Source of the DNA: Limisphaerales bacterium
GTDB taxonomy: Bacteria > Verrucomicrobiota > Verrucomicrobiia > Limisphaerales > UBA11358
Assembly: GCA_027451565.1 (NCBI GenBank)
Contig: DAIDJC010000120.1
Span: forward strand, 1 to 9,311
Direction: 5' to 3'
DNA: 9,311 nt
Positions 1 to 5,794 of this stretch are shown one piece after another. The first letter of the stretch is position 1. The number at the start of each line of letters is the position of its first letter. The notes beneath the pieces are model-generated. The model saw only the letters and a program-made list of their open reading frames with translations, did no database searches and was not told where the DNA came from. Both the position numbers and the translations under genes were made by a program.

Positions 1-306
1 AATGAACCCGTACTTGGGTGAGCCGGTTTGGTAAAATGAGGATTGGGCACAAAAACTGCAATTCTCAGAGCACCCGCCTGCCTTGGCATTCACGATGGAG
101 CAGAGATGGATTTTGTTGCCCTTGAATTTTTCCCGGATGCGGTTGGCCCACGACAGCAAGTCCAGAATGTCGCTGGAATTTTCCAGATGAAACAAGGGGA
201 GCATGTCTTCGCGCGAAACGGATCCCCCCAGAAGAACCTCACGCCCAACCCGGGCGATGTGATCGTGCATTTTTGTGTCAACCAAGTTCTCTTCCATGGT
301 TGACAT
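1..306 (-). CDS. bioB: Biotin synthase, N-terminal part (cut by window edge)
   Basis: The first 102 residues of a radical-SAM protein are visible, and the reading frame is open to the window edge. Residues 73-93 carry the biotin synthase signature: NAK, then C79, C83 and C86 in a CxxxCxxC arrangement (CSENCSFCAQSS). In this family these cysteines bind the [4Fe-4S] cluster that cleaves S-adenosylmethionine. BioB inserts sulfur into dethiobiotin in the last step of biotin synthesis, in the cytoplasm. The roughly 70 residues before the motif fit the BioB N-terminal helices. I placed the start at the ATG at 304-306. A second in-frame ATG at 295-297 is also possible, and neither has a strong Shine-Dalgarno site. 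The gene follows lepB on the same strand after 38 bases, so the two may be cotranscribed. The alternative, another cofactor radical-SAM enzyme, is less likely because the NAK-(x)3-C spacing and the CAQSS tail are typical of BioB. Confidence 0.93.
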   Translation of the reverse strand, partial: MSTMEENLVDTKMHDHIARVGREVLLGGSVSREDMLPLFHLENSSDILDLLSWANRIREKFKGNKIHLCSIVNAKAGGCSENCSFCAQSSFYQTGSPKYGFI

Positions 307-344
307 GCTATCCGCCCACCGGCAGGCGTTCAAGCCTTTCAAAC

Positions 345-914
345 TCAATGAATGATTTTTCCCAGAATGTCATCCCGTGAGACGGGACCAAATGACCTGC
401 TGTCGGTGCTGTTATTACGGTTGTCGCCCAGGACGTAATACTGGTTGGCACCTACGCAGATGAATTCATCCTCGTTCTTTTCATACGCATACGTGGGCAT
501 GCCCGGCGAAAGGTAGGGTTCGGAAAGTGGTTGCCCATTCACAAAAACCTTTCCGTGCTTGAAGTACAGGGATTCGCCAGGCAACCCAATGATCCTTTTA
601 ACCACCAAAGTGCCGTCCTGAGGGTCCCGGGTTTCCACCACATCCGTCCGTTCTGGATCGTGGGTGACGTAGGCAAGCCGGTTGACGAAATAGCTTCCGT
701 GGTTCACCAAATTGGGGAGCATGCTCGGGCCGGATACGGATACTGATTGGAGCACAAACCGGCTGATCAGGAAGTAGCTCAAAAAGCTTAAACTCAGAAC
801 CACCAAAAGTTCAGCCAAGAACTGAACCATGCGCTGCCAACTAAACTTGAATTTTATACCTGAGAAGTAGGCTTGAACTGGGAGCGTCCAAGATTTTGTC
901 GTTAAATTAGACAT
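345..914 (-). CDS. lepB: Signal peptidase I
   Basis: This 189-residue membrane serine protease removes signal peptides from proteins exported by Sec or Tat. A hydrophobic segment at about residues 31-55 is the membrane anchor. The catalytic serine is S64 in SGPSMLP and the general-base lysine is K106 in VVKRIIGLPGE. The C-terminal family box GDNRNNSTDSRSFGPV covers residues 163-178. These are the ordered boxes of the S26 family, and all key residues are present. The length suits a compact single-anchor type, without the second membrane segment and large insertion of E. coli LepB. The start is the ATG at 912-914, preceded by AGGAC. An internal methionine at residue 29, just before the anchor, is an alternative start. 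The secreted glycosidase in this window would be one plausible substrate. Confidence 0.96.
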   Translation of the reverse strand: MSNLTTKSWTLPVQAYFSGIKFKFSWQRMVQFLAELLVVLSLSFLSYFLISRFVLQSVSVSGPSMLPNLVNHGSYFVNRLAYVTHDPERTDVVETRDPQDGTLVVKRIIGLPGESLYFKHGKVFVNGQPLSEPYLSPGMPTYAYEKNEDEFICVGANQYYVLGDNRNNSTDSRSFGPVSRDDILGKIIH

Positions 915-919
915 GTCCT

Positions 920-947
920 AAAATAGCACAGTTTGAAAAGTAGTCAA
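920..947 (-). promoter_or_regulatory. Putative sigma70-type promoter of lepB
   Basis: Read on the minus strand, a -35 hexamer TTGACT (942-947) is separated by 16 bases from a -10 hexamer TATTTT (920-925). Only five bases (AGGAC) lie between the -10 box and the lepB ATG, so transcription would start at or next to the start codon and give a nearly leaderless mRNA. If that is wrong, translation may begin at methionine 29 instead. The call rests on sequence match alone. Confidence 0.5.
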
Positions 948-1181
948 TATTTGGGATATAAAAAATGCTGGTAAAAATCGAGATCGCGTGGTGGATTTAA
1001 TTTAAATATTTGTAAATAAATGATTTGTATAAAAATTGGATGGTGGAATTGAAATTGAGGTGGGGCCGTGGATGCGTTTTGTAAATCGGATAAAGGTCCG
1101 TCCTAGACAGTTTCAACATCGCTGGGACGGGTACGCGACGGCGACAGGGAAATCCATGCGGCAAAAACCGCGCGGCTTGGA
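948..1181. other. Gene-poor spacer, AT-rich then GC-rich
   Basis: Bases of about 950-1060 are strongly AT-rich, with short runs of A and T. From about 1060 the composition becomes GC-rich without any reading frame that looks like a protein. Short open frames exist on both strands, but their translations are low-complexity and arginine- or proline-rich, with no recognisable domain. I see no RNA gene here. The sharp change of composition may mark the edge of an inserted or decayed segment. Confidence 0.4.
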
Positions 1182-1454
1182 TCATGCGTCAGGGCGGACT
1201 GCGAGCGCGCCCAAAACGCCGCTTTCGCCCCCGCACCACGCAAAGCCACTTCGCCGGGCATTTGGCGGTGGGTGACTTTTATCAGGGAGGCCAGAAAGTC
1301 GTTGGCGAATGGTTTGGAGCCTCGTGTCAAAACGATAACCTTTGGCAAAATTGTCGCCATATTCCTGGCGCAATGTGCCAACACGGGTATCACCTCGTTT
1401 TTCAAGAATTTGGCCATTCTCGTCGCGCGGATGGCCATCAAGTCCGTCGCTCAT
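1182..1454 (-). pseudogene. Small conserved-looking ORF, possibly frameshifted
   Basis: The frame from the ATG at 1452-1454 encodes 90 residues. Its first ~50 look like real protein: RDENGQI at residues 10-16, then GDTRVGTLRQEYGDNFAKGY at 21-40. This resembles, from memory, a family of short (about 60 residue) uncharacterised bacterial proteins with the pattern RDxxGxI...GNTxVGTLRxxYGxxFAxG. After residue ~50 the translation turns proline- and arginine-rich and stops looking like protein. In the neighbouring frame, around 1272-1310, the translation reads NDFLASLIKVTHR, which could be the natural C-terminus. A single-base frameshift near 1310 may therefore have broken the gene. No Shine-Dalgarno site is evident. 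Function is unknown. The alternative is that the whole match is chance. Confidence 0.35.
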
Positions 1455-1465
1455 GGTATTCTTAT

Positions 1466-1499
1466 GGTTGCTTGATGATAGAATTGATACAACGCAACC
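1466..1499. repeat. Inverted repeat GGTTGC...GCAACC
   Basis: GGTTGC at 1466-1471 is complementary to GCAACC at 1494-1499, with 22 bases between. The pair lies just upstream of the minus-strand small ORF. The same arm sequence reappears in the tighter hairpin at 1594-1612. It may be a protein-binding site or only a chance short repeat. Confidence 0.3.
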
Positions 1500-1555
1500 G
1501 GGCTTGTTTTAGGTTTCGACAAGGTCTTGGAGCTGCAAACTCTGCGGCCTTCGCG

Positions 1556-1578
1556 TTTCATCCCCACGAGGGACGAAA
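1556..1578. repeat. Imperfect palindrome resembling a single CRISPR-repeat unit
   Basis: TTTC-A-TCCC at 1556-1564 pairs with GGGA-C-GAAA at 1570-1578 around the loop CACGA, with one mismatch. The GTTTCA...GAAAA layout recalls some CRISPR repeats. No second copy with regular spacing is present in the window and no cas gene is nearby, so this is not an array. It could be a decayed repeat, an operator or chance. Confidence 0.3.
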
Positions 1579-1593
1579 ATGTCTATTTGTAGC

Positions 1594-1612
1594 GGTTGCT
1601 TTTTCAGCAACC
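1594..1612. repeat. Perfect 7-bp stem hairpin
   Basis: GGTTGCT (1594-1600), a TTTTC loop (1601-1605) and AGCAACC (1606-1612) form a perfect stem-loop. It is not followed by a T-run on either strand, so it is not a standard intrinsic terminator. It lies about 110 bases upstream of the peptidase-regulator gene and may be a regulatory or mRNA structure, or an element remnant. Confidence 0.45.
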
Positions 1613-1653
1613 CCCACCAATAGTGCTAAACTATCTCAAAGAACTGTGGCCAG

Positions 1654-1670
1654 TTTCGAATCACTCGAAA
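1654..1670. promoter_or_regulatory. Candidate operator, 17-bp inverted repeat
   Basis: TTTCGA (1654-1659) and TCGAAA (1665-1670) form a perfect inverted repeat around five bases (ATCAC). It ends 17 bases before the putative -35 box of the downstream HTH gene. The size and symmetry suit a dimeric XRE-type repressor, so it is a reasonable operator for autoregulation. This is inferred from position and symmetry only. Confidence 0.4.
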
Positions 1671-1687
1671 TAAATGTCAAAAAATTT

Positions 1688-1715
1688 TTGAAAAGTGTTA
1701 ATATAGTGTTAATAT
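1688..1715 (+). promoter_or_regulatory. Putative promoter of the HTH-peptidase/PIN pair with tandem repeats
   Basis: TTGAAA (1688-1693), 16 bases and TAATAT (1710-1715) make a good sigma70-like promoter. A perfect 11-bp direct repeat, AGTGTTAATAT, occupies 1694-1704 and 1705-1715, so the spacer and -10 consist of two copies about one DNA turn apart. The first copy offers a second TAATAT at 1699-1704. The start codon lies nine bases after the -10 box, which predicts a nearly leaderless mRNA. No Shine-Dalgarno site is visible. The repeats are candidate repressor sites. Confidence 0.5.
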
Positions 1716-1724
1716 GTAGCACAA

Positions 1725-2882
1725 ATGGGCGAAGAACTACACAACTTGCCGAAACGGCTATCTGAAGTCCGCACCCTTGCCAACCAGAGCCAGACCGAGT
1801 TGGCTGGGAAATTGGGCGTGTCCGCTTCACTCATTTCCCATTGGGAAAAAGGCACGCGCACCCCGGACGAATCACAACTGCTCGATCTTGCCCGGCACAT
1901 GGGCGTTGCGCTGGATTATCTGCTCAATTCCGAAATACGGCCACACTTCAAATGCCGCGCGCAGACGACTTCCCACCAGCGCGACGAAATTGATCAGACC
2001 ATGCTCGATGCATCCGCGCAGCTTCACTTCGTGGATACCGCGCTGCGCATGGTCAAGCAGCCGCCGGTGCCGTTCAGTCTCTGGGCGGAGTTTGATTCGT
2101 TTGCCAATCTGCCGAATATCGCCGGCAATCTCCGCGATACGCTCAAACTCAACCGGCGTGTCACGCTCGTGGAGTTGAAGCAGGCGTTGTCCGAGCGGAA
2201 CATTTTTGTTTTCGATTGGGCGATGCCTTGGCATTTGTCCGGCCTGTCCTATCGCGGACCGTTCACCGCCATTTTCATCAACGCCAAGCACTCCGCCGCA
2301 CGCCGCTTGTTCACGCTCGCCCACGAGTTCGCTCATGTTGTATTTCACCTGGGTCGCGAAGATCGCGAGACCCGCCAGCGCATTGATACCGTGGTTTCCG
2401 GTCTCGCCTCTCACCGCGACCCGTTGGAAAAACAGGCCAACGCTTTCGCCGGTGAATTTTTGATGCCGGAAGCCGACCTGCAAGCCGTTGTGAAATCCCA
2501 TGGCTCACGACTCAAGGAACCATCCTGCCTGGAGCGCGTTGCACAGGAGTTCAATGTGTCCCGCGACGCCATCTTTTACCGGCTCACCAAGCTCAATGTC
2601 TTTCGCTGGACCGAAAAGAATAAGTATTTTCGGAGCGACTTCCAAACGCCGCCAGCCCCGCCTTTCCGCGTCGAGGATATTGACGCCCAGGTTGACGCCC
2701 GGTTCCGCAACGTGGCGCTGACGCTGCATGAAGACGGACAGATTTCCAACGGTAAACTGGCACAGTGGTTTTTCACCCAGCGCCACGTCGTCGAGGAATA
2801 TCTGGCCGAACTGGCGCGGGATAAAGACCTCACCATCCTGGACGATTGCAACCATGAGGGGGAACCAGCCGGGTCATCATAA
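1725..2882 (+). CDS. XRE-family HTH regulator fused to ImmA/IrrE zinc peptidase
   Basis: This 385-residue protein has two clear domains. Residues 8-66 are an XRE/Cro-type helix-turn-helix (SQTELAGKLGVSASLISHWE, then a conserved DLARHMGVALDYLL tail). Residues ~145-290 are an ImmA/IrrE metallopeptidase: H200, E201 and H204 form HEFAH, and EKQANAFAGEFLMP (235-248) supplies the probable third zinc ligand E235. A C-terminal extension of about 95 residues has no domain I recognise. Known ImmA and IrrE peptidases cleave XRE-like repressors; here both parts are in one chain, as in the COG2856 type. The stop TAA directly abuts the start of the PIN gene, so the two are translationally linked. I infer an antitoxin-like autorepressor whose peptidase relieves repression or controls the partner. 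The start ATG is chosen because the HTH begins just after it. The pair runs opposite to its neighbours and may be acquired. Confidence 0.9.
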   Translation: MGEELHNLPKRLSEVRTLANQSQTELAGKLGVSASLISHWEKGTRTPDESQLLDLARHMGVALDYLLNSEIRPHFKCRAQTTSHQRDEIDQTMLDASAQLHFVDTALRMVKQPPVPFSLWAEFDSFANLPNIAGNLRDTLKLNRRVTLVELKQALSERNIFVFDWAMPWHLSGLSYRGPFTAIFINAKHSAARRLFTLAHEFAHVVFHLGREDRETRQRIDTVVSGLASHRDPLEKQANAFAGEFLMPEADLQAVVKSHGSRLKEPSCLERVAQEFNVSRDAIFYRLTKLNVFRWTEKNKYFRSDFQTPPAPPFRVEDIDAQVDARFRNVALTLHEDGQISNGKLAQWFFTQRHVVEEYLAELARDKDLTILDDCNHEGEPAGSS

Positions 2883-3395
2883 ATGGATTCACTGGTCTTC
2901 GACACCTCCGCCCTCCTCAACTTTGGTCATCGTGGCGAACTCACCCCGTTGCTCAAAAAACTTTCTGGAGAATTTAAACTGCTGACCACACCGGGCGCGC
3001 GGGCCGAGCTGACCGATCCAAAACGAAAGGAATATTACGCGGATTTTTTAGGCCGACATTTCACGGTTCAAAGCGCCGCCACCTCGCTGTTTGCTGTCGC
3101 CACCCTGGCCCGGCTCAACCGCGCCATTGACCCCGGTGAAATCACCGTGATGACGCTCGCCAAGGAGGTCAACGGCATGGCCGTGCTCGATGAAACCGCC
3201 GCCCGCCGGGAGGCCAAATCGCTCGATCTCCGTTTCACAGGCACGCTTGGCCTCCTGCATCAGGGCCTTCAGAGAAAATGGCTGACTGAAACCGAATGTC
3301 TGGCCCGCGTCGTCAAATTGTGCGACGCGGGCTTTTTCATTCCCCGCCCCGCCGCCAGCCAGACCTTTGCTGATTATCTTCGCGCCATTGAATAG
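2883..3395 (+). CDS. PIN-domain protein, probable toxin ribonuclease
   Basis: This 170-residue protein begins with the PIN motif VFDTSALLNF, with D7 as the first metal-binding acid. Further likely active-site acids are E42 (GARAEL), E86 (PGEITVMTLA) and D103 (VLDETAARREA), followed by the GTLGLL segment (120-125) typical of the DUF3368-like branch. PIN domains are Mg/Mn-dependent ribonucleases, often toxins of type II toxin-antitoxin systems. The acidic set is complete, so the enzyme is probably active. The ATG follows the upstream TAA with no spacer, which implies reinitiation or coupling to the HTH-peptidase gene. The G-rich stretch GAGGGGGAA lies about 18 bases upstream, too far for a normal ribosome site. 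A strong terminator-like hairpin sits within the coding region (3303-3337, codons 141-152). The RNA target cannot be told from sequence. Confidence 0.85.
   Translation: MDSLVFDTSALLNFGHRGELTPLLKKLSGEFKLLTTPGARAELTDPKRKEYYADFLGRHFTVQSAATSLFAVATLARLNRAIDPGEITVMTLAKEVNGMAVLDETAARREAKSLDLRFTGTLGLLHQGLQRKWLTETECLARVVKLCDAGFFIPRPAASQTFADYLRAIE
3303..3337 (+). terminator. Terminator-like hairpin inside the PIN gene
   Basis: GCCCGCGTCG (3303-3312) and CGACGCGGGC (3323-3332) form a perfect 10-bp GC-rich stem around a 10-base loop, followed at once by five T residues (3333-3337). This has the form of an intrinsic terminator but lies about 60 bases before the PIN stop codon. It encodes ARVVKLCDAGFF. 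It could cause partial termination and lower full-length toxin mRNA, or be a product of codon choice. Translating ribosomes would normally prevent it from folding. Confidence 0.45.
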
Positions 3396-3413
3396 GTCAT
3401 GCCAGGATGGCGC
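3382..3413 (+). terminator. Weak inverted repeat across the PIN stop codon
   Basis: GCGCCAT (3382-3388) pairs with ATGGCGC (3407-3413) over an 18-base loop that includes the PIN stop codon. A T-rich run, TTTTTTCTTT, follows at 3431-3440, but 17 bases separate it from the stem. This is the only terminator candidate after the gene on this strand, and it is a weak one. Confidence 0.25.
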
Positions 3414-3571
3414 TTGGATAATGCGTAAAATTTTTTCTTTAATGGGTTGTGACGTTGCGTGTCAGGCGTTGTTGCGAACAGTATCTGGCGAGATAGAACC
3501 TCCATGGCGCGGATGGTCTTGCGCAAGTGACAAATGAGACCCGGAAAATTTCCCTTCTCGCGGGCGTGGAA
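3414..3571. other. Convergent intergenic spacer
   Basis: Two transcription units converge here: the PIN gene from the left and the glycosidase from the right. The spacer has the T-rich run at 3431-3440 and a perfect 10-bp palindrome, CTTGCGCAAG, at 3518-3527. I see no stem followed by a T-run on the minus strand that would end the long exporter operon. No gene is evident. Confidence 0.4.
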
Positions 3572-5794
3572 TCACGGGGCGATATTCAGTCCTTCCCACC
3601 GGACGTTCCACCTGCCGTTGTCTGGAAATCCGGGGGCATGGCGTGAGGGGGCGCCATCCCAGCCAGCAGCCATGAAGGCGGCGGCATAGAGCAAGCCTCC
3701 ATTGGCGGGCAGGTAGATGGGCAATCCGGGTCTTTGATACACGTGTCCGTTCAGCGCATAATGATTTTTGGGCGTGTCCAGGAGCAAAGCGTCCACGGCC
3801 CGGTCCGGTTCGCCCAAGCGGGCTGCGGTCATGGCCATCATGGGATAATCCCATCCCCAAGTGGTAGGCCAATTCCAATGCTGCCAGACCCAATCCAAGG
3901 AGGCACGCATGATGGCAGGATCCATGCCTTGACCGGGGATAAAACTCATGGCGGCCAACACAGCGGGGTGGTCCCTGTTCCAAACTGGATCGGTGTAGGA
4001 TTGGGGGGTGGTTTCGGTGAAAAGATATTTGCCATCCGCCACCGAGGGTTTGGCGAGGTGATCCAGAACGTCCTGCCAATGAGGTTTGGGCGGGAGCCCC
4101 ATTTGGATTCGCCAGGCCTGCGCCGTGGCCAGAGCCCAGCGCCAATAGCTTAATTCAAAGGTTGGGTTGAGGGTTCGGTTTTTGGGAAAGATTTCCTGTG
4201 CGGTTTGGAGCGTGGGTCCCAGCACGTAGCGATGACCGGCCTGGTCCCATGCGGCGTAGCTGGCCATGAAATCCGCCGTGGCAAACACGATGGCCTGGTA
4301 GCGGTGCAACGTGGCCTGGCCTGGCTGGAGGCGGCGGCACAATTCCGCGTAAAAAATGGGGTGTGGCTCCTCCCAGACCAGGAATGGACCCACGGGCGAT
4401 GGCGATTCCACCCCATCCGGGCTGGTCATTTTGGGCCAGCGCGCCCCTTCGTAGCCCTGGCTGCGGGCCGTGGCTTGGGCACGCGGCAGTATTTGATCAT
4501 AAAACCCCAAAGATTTTTCCAAAAGAGGCAGCCGGCCCCATAAGGCAAAATGCGCCTCGTGCCACCAATGCATCTCGAGGTGAAACTTTCCATACCAAGA
4601 GTTGCAGGTCAGCCCGGTTTCCGCCGGGGGATGGCTTGCGGCGCTTTGAATGGCAGTCAGGTATTGGGAGAGAACAATGCGCCGCTCCAGTTCAAACCAC
4701 CGGGGATCACTGCTTCCGGATAAATCAATGGCGCCGCCATTCTGCCAGAACTGGTGCCAATGCCTGGCGGCAGCCGCTGCCACCGTGGCAAACGAGGTGG
4801 ATGCCATGGTGTTGGAGGGGCTGAAAGCGCCGATCCATTCAAGGTCATTTGCAGCATCGCCGATGGTGTTGGTTTGCAGCAGGACAAATTCCTGGGGTGC
4901 CACCCTGGACAGCCCGGCTCCGGGCGACCAGCGAGTCTCCATCACATAATGATCAGAATCCAATTGCCTGGTGAAACGAGCCTGATTGGGGTTCGGTTGG
5001 GTGCAAAGGGTGACCTGTCCGGAGGGATGGTCCCAAGCCATGGTTTGTGGTTCACCAGTGGGAAAGGGAAAGCGGATACGCAAGCCCAGCCGATGGGATC
5101 CCAACAATGAGGACCGTATTCGGACAGCCATGCCGTCCCGATCCGGGTCGGCCACGGTTTCAACCTCCACCGGCTGGCCATCGAGAAAAAAGCGGCTGGC
5201 AATGCAGCCATTCCATAAATCCAGAACCTGGTGAATGCCGGTGATATCTCCGGAAGCCACGGTTGAACCGTCCGCATGGCGCAGCCAGAGTCCAACCACG
5301 CCCAAGTCCATTCGATAGGGATTGGCGCGAAGCCATTCGCTGGCGGGGGATGATTGGTTGCGGGGAACATCCGCGTAGGGGACCATCCTGCCGTTTTCAT
5401 CGGGAAATAATTTGAATGGATAATGGGCCAGGCTCCATCCCATGGGGTTGGGATTGCGGTGCCAGCCCCAATCTGAGAGGGTTCCCAAAGGAACACCCCG
5501 GACACAATCCTCAGGAAAAGTCTGCAACCCGGTGGCATCCACGGTAAAGCAAAAGGAACCATTGCCCACAGACAGGGGATTGGAAGGATCAAAGCGATTC
5601 AGCTCCACATCATGCCGGGTCACGAGGGCATGACGGTCAATGCGAGGCTGGGCGCCGGCTTCAGGCCCAAACCACAACATAAAAAAGCAGAGGAAACCAT
5701 GGACCGGCCACCATGCATTGATCCTGGCGTGCAAGCCGCCCCTGCCATTGCCTTTTCGAAAGGGTGGTTTTTCGAAAAAAGAGGGGAATTTCAT
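3572..5794 (-). CDS. Secreted six-hairpin (alpha/alpha toroid) glycosidase-like protein
   Basis: The product is 740 residues. Residues 1-48 look like a signal peptide with an unusually long charged N-region, a hydrophobic core (HGFLCFFMLWFG) and a probable cut after AGA at 46-48, so it is exported. The N-terminal third (SVGNGSFCFTVDATGLQTFP) suits the beta-sandwich that precedes the catalytic barrel in GH65-like enzymes. The C-terminal half is rich in Trp and His: WYGKFHLEMHWWHEAHF (400-416), EGARWPKM (449-456) and FELSYWRW (546-553). E407 and E547 are candidate acid/base residues by analogy only. It resembles six-hairpin glycosidases that bacterial and fungal genomes label as GH65-like or hypothetical; the substrate is unknown to me. 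I chose the ATG at 5792-5794 because it overlaps the permease stop by four bases (ATGA); an upstream in-frame ATG would run deep into the permease gene. Confidence 0.8.
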   Translation of the reverse strand: MKFPSFFEKPPFRKGNGRGGLHARINAWWPVHGFLCFFMLWFGPEAGAQPRIDRHALVTRHDVELNRFDPSNPLSVGNGSFCFTVDATGLQTFPEDCVRGVPLGTLSDWGWHRNPNPMGWSLAHYPFKLFPDENGRMVPYADVPRNQSSPASEWLRANPYRMDLGVVGLWLRHADGSTVASGDITGIHQVLDLWNGCIASRFFLDGQPVEVETVADPDRDGMAVRIRSSLLGSHRLGLRIRFPFPTGEPQTMAWDHPSGQVTLCTQPNPNQARFTRQLDSDHYVMETRWSPGAGLSRVAPQEFVLLQTNTIGDAANDLEWIGAFSPSNTMASTSFATVAAAAARHWHQFWQNGGAIDLSGSSDPRWFELERRIVLSQYLTAIQSAASHPPAETGLTCNSWYGKFHLEMHWWHEAHFALWGRLPLLEKSLGFYDQILPRAQATARSQGYEGARWPKMTSPDGVESPSPVGPFLVWEEPHPIFYAELCRRLQPGQATLHRYQAIVFATADFMASYAAWDQAGHRYVLGPTLQTAQEIFPKNRTLNPTFELSYWRWALATAQAWRIQMGLPPKPHWQDVLDHLAKPSVADGKYLFTETTPQSYTDPVWNRDHPAVLAAMSFIPGQGMDPAIMRASLDWVWQHWNWPTTWGWDYPMMAMTAARLGEPDRAVDALLLDTPKNHYALNGHVYQRPGLPIYLPANGGLLYAAAFMAAGWDGAPSRHAPGFPDNGRWNVRWEGLNIAP

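Noticed and set aside
1556..1620. A CRISPR array
   Set aside because: There is only one repeat-like unit, with no regularly spaced second copy and no cas genes.
1184..1765. A plus-strand open frame of 193 residues across the gene-poor spacer
   Set aside because: It is antisense to the small conserved-looking ORF and overlaps the promoter and start of the HTH gene. Its translation has no domain-like pattern.
1872..2501. A minus-strand open frame of 209 residues inside the HTH-peptidase gene
   Set aside because: The opposite frame carries unmistakable HTH and HEFAH motifs; this one is its antisense shadow.
3374..3571. The glycosidase frame stays open for about 65 codons after its TGA, suggesting readthrough
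   Set aside because: The protein already ends at a natural position, and the extension has no motif and overlaps the PIN gene antisense. Chance is the simpler reading.
3462..4145. A long minus-strand open frame within the glycosidase 3' end
   Set aside because: It lies in another frame of the glycosidase gene, is rich in Arg, Pro and Gly, and has no recognisable domain.
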